DNA from: Zoogloea sp035335645
GTDB lineage: Bacteria > Pseudomonadota > Gammaproteobacteria > Burkholderiales > Rhodocyclaceae
Direction: 5' to 3'
DNA: 64,000 nucleotides
NCBI GenBank assembly: GCA_035335645.1
Contig: DAOQMM010000005.1
Coordinates: 11,164 to 75,163 of the forward strand
A model generated the notes under the pieces. It saw only the letters and a list, made by a program, of their open reading frames with translations, searched no databases and had not been told where the DNA came from. Numbering within the stretch: the stretch's first letter is position 1; every line of letters begins with the position of its first letter. Of the stretch, positions 62,991 through 64,000 are shown in pieces. Position numbers and translations under genes: made by a program.

Positions 62991-64000
62991 TCAGGCGTGC
63001 TCGCCCTCTTCCAGTCCCAGTTCCTGGATCTTGCGGGTGATGGTGTTGCGGCCGATACCGAGCAGCTGTGCCGCCTCGATGCGCCGGCCCCCGGTGGCGT
63101 TGAGGGCGCGCCGGATGAGGATGCGCTCGAAGTCCCGCGACAGGCGGTCGAACACTTCTCCCGGATTCTGCACCAGGGCCCGATCCGCTTCCGCGGTCAG
63201 GGCGTCCACCCAGTTGGCCGGCTGCTCGCGGGTGGGCTGCTCCTTCAACTCCGGCGGCAGGTCGGCGACTTCCACCGTCTGCCCCGGCGCCATGACGGTG
63301 AGCCAGTGGCACAGGTTTTCGAGTTGGCGCACATTGCCCGGGAAATCCAGGCTCTGCAGGTACTTGAGGGTGGCATCCGAGAGGCGCTTGGGCTCCACGC
63401 CGAGCTCCTGCGCCGACAGGGCGATGAAGTGCTTGGCCAGCATCGGGATGTCCTCGCGCCGCTCGCGGATCGGCGGCAGACGCAGGCGGATCACGTTGAG
63501 CCGATGGAACAGGTCTTCCCGGAACAGGCCCTGACGCACCCGCTCCTCCATGTTTTGGTGGGTGGCGGCGATGACGCGCACGTTGGCCTTGATGGGCTGA
63601 TGACCGCCAACCCGGTAGAAGTTGCCATCGGACAGCACCCGCAGCAGGCGCGTCTGGAGCTCGGCCGGCATGTCGCCGATTTCGTCGAGGAACAGGGTGC
63701 CACCCTCGGCCTGCTCGAAGCGGCCGCGGCGCATGGTCTGGGCACCGGTGAAGGCGCCGCGCTCGTGGCCGAACAGCTCGGATTCGAGGAGGTCGCGGGG
63801 AATCGCCGCGGTGTTGATGGCGATGAAGGGCGCGTCGCGTCGCGGGCTGTGACGATGCAGGGCGCGCGCCACGAGCTCCTTGCCGGTACCGGACTCGCCG
63901 TTGATGAGCACGGTGGCGTGGGACTGGGACAGCCGCCCGATGGCGCGGAAGACTTCCTGCATGGACGGCGCCTGGCCGAGGATCTCGGGCACCGCGCTGA
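62991..64000 (-). CDS. ntrC: Nitrogen regulation protein NtrC, 5' end cut by window
   Basis: The visible 336 residues are the sigma54-activating AAA+ domain and C-terminal helix-turn-helix of a two-component regulator. The frame continues past the window edge, so the receiver domain is missing only because the window stops. Walker A 'INGESGTGKELVARALH', the sigma54 loop 'ELFGHERGAFTGA', Walker B 'GGTLFLDEIGDMPAE' and the DNA-binding end 'AAQLLGIGRNTITRKIQEL' are clear. The C-terminal region is typical of NtrC/GlnG, which turns on nitrogen-limitation genes. Confidence 0.92.
   Translation of the reverse strand, partial: SAVPEILGQAPSMQEVFRAIGRLSQSHATVLINGESGTGKELVARALHRHSPRRDAPFIAINTAAIPRDLLESELFGHERGAFTGAQTMRRGRFEQAEGGTLFLDEIGDMPAELQTRLLRVLSDGNFYRVGGHQPIKANVRVIAATHQNMEERVRQGLFREDLFHRLNVIRLRLPPIRERREDIPMLAKHFIALSAQELGVEPKRLSDATLKYLQSLDFPGNVRQLENLCHWLTVMAPGQTVEVADLPPELKEQPTREQPANWVDALTAEADRALVQNPGEVFDRLSRDFERILIRRALNATGGRRIEAAQLLGIGRNTITRKIQELGLEEGEHA

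Overview
This 64 kb window is high-GC chromosomal DNA from a betaproteobacterium, probably of the Rhodocyclales group. Three things suggest this: the gene order of the dcw cluster (mraZ to ftsZ, then lpxC) flanked by secA/argJ and yacG-zapD-coaE; a phasin; and a PEP-CTERM/exosortase-type acyltransferase. The order-level placement is an inference from content, not from a marker comparison. Two runs of exactly 100 N (13068-13167 and 16834-16933) are scaffolding gaps, so this is a draft assembly. Both fall inside genes.

Region 1 (1-9.6 kb, minus strand): the 3' part of an SRPBCC-domain gene, then a signalling operon. It encodes a TonB-dependent receptor, a periplasmic YfiR/DUF4154 protein, a CHASE8-type hybrid histidine kinase with its own HPt domain, and a double-receiver PAS-PAS-GGDEF-EAL protein. 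Together they could carry a signal from the outer membrane to cyclic di-GMP.

Region 2 (9.6-14.1 kb): a LysR regulator divergent from a GST and a pyridoxamine-phosphate-oxidase-like flavoprotein, then an unusual predicted membrane protein. This protein joins an N-terminal TIR domain, one membrane helix, a repetitive coiled coil and a C-terminal domain that resembles a phage-lysozyme/pesticin fold. It is the best candidate here for something undescribed.

Region 3 (14-25.8 kb): a Wolinella-type fumarate reductase/succinate dehydrogenase operon (frdC-frdA-extra [2Fe-2S] protein-frdB-tiny membrane ORF), a CDF metal exporter, and a two-directional module with a nitroreductase and ThiF-like E1 enzyme on one side and an FtsX-like permease and N-acyl-amino-acid-synthase-like GNAT on the other. 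A phasin, a second nitroreductase and a membrane-anchored hexapeptide protein follow.

Region 4 (25.8-50.9 kb, almost all minus strand): argJ, an HDOD gene, secA, a DciA-like gene (plus strand), lpxC and the complete division/cell-wall cluster. In transcription order this is mraZ-rsmH-ftsL-ftsI-murE-murF-mraY-murD-ftsW-murG-murC-ddlB-ftsQ-ftsA-ftsZ. Many of its genes overlap by 4 nt. MraZ-type 10-bp repeats overlap a good sigma70 promoter just upstream of mraZ. The RNase P RNA gene lies next to it.

Region 5 (50.9-64 kb): envelope and redox genes (small secreted and lipoprotein genes, UbiH-family hydroxylase, dsbC, a degenerate EAL protein, mltA), a DUF815 ATPase preceded by a 36-codon membrane microprotein, a Nudix-ThiE fusion, yacG-zapD-coaE-SPOR protein, coaX-birA and the 3' two thirds of ntrC. 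I saw no tRNA or 5S/16S/23S genes, insertion sequences, prophage genes or CRISPR arrays.
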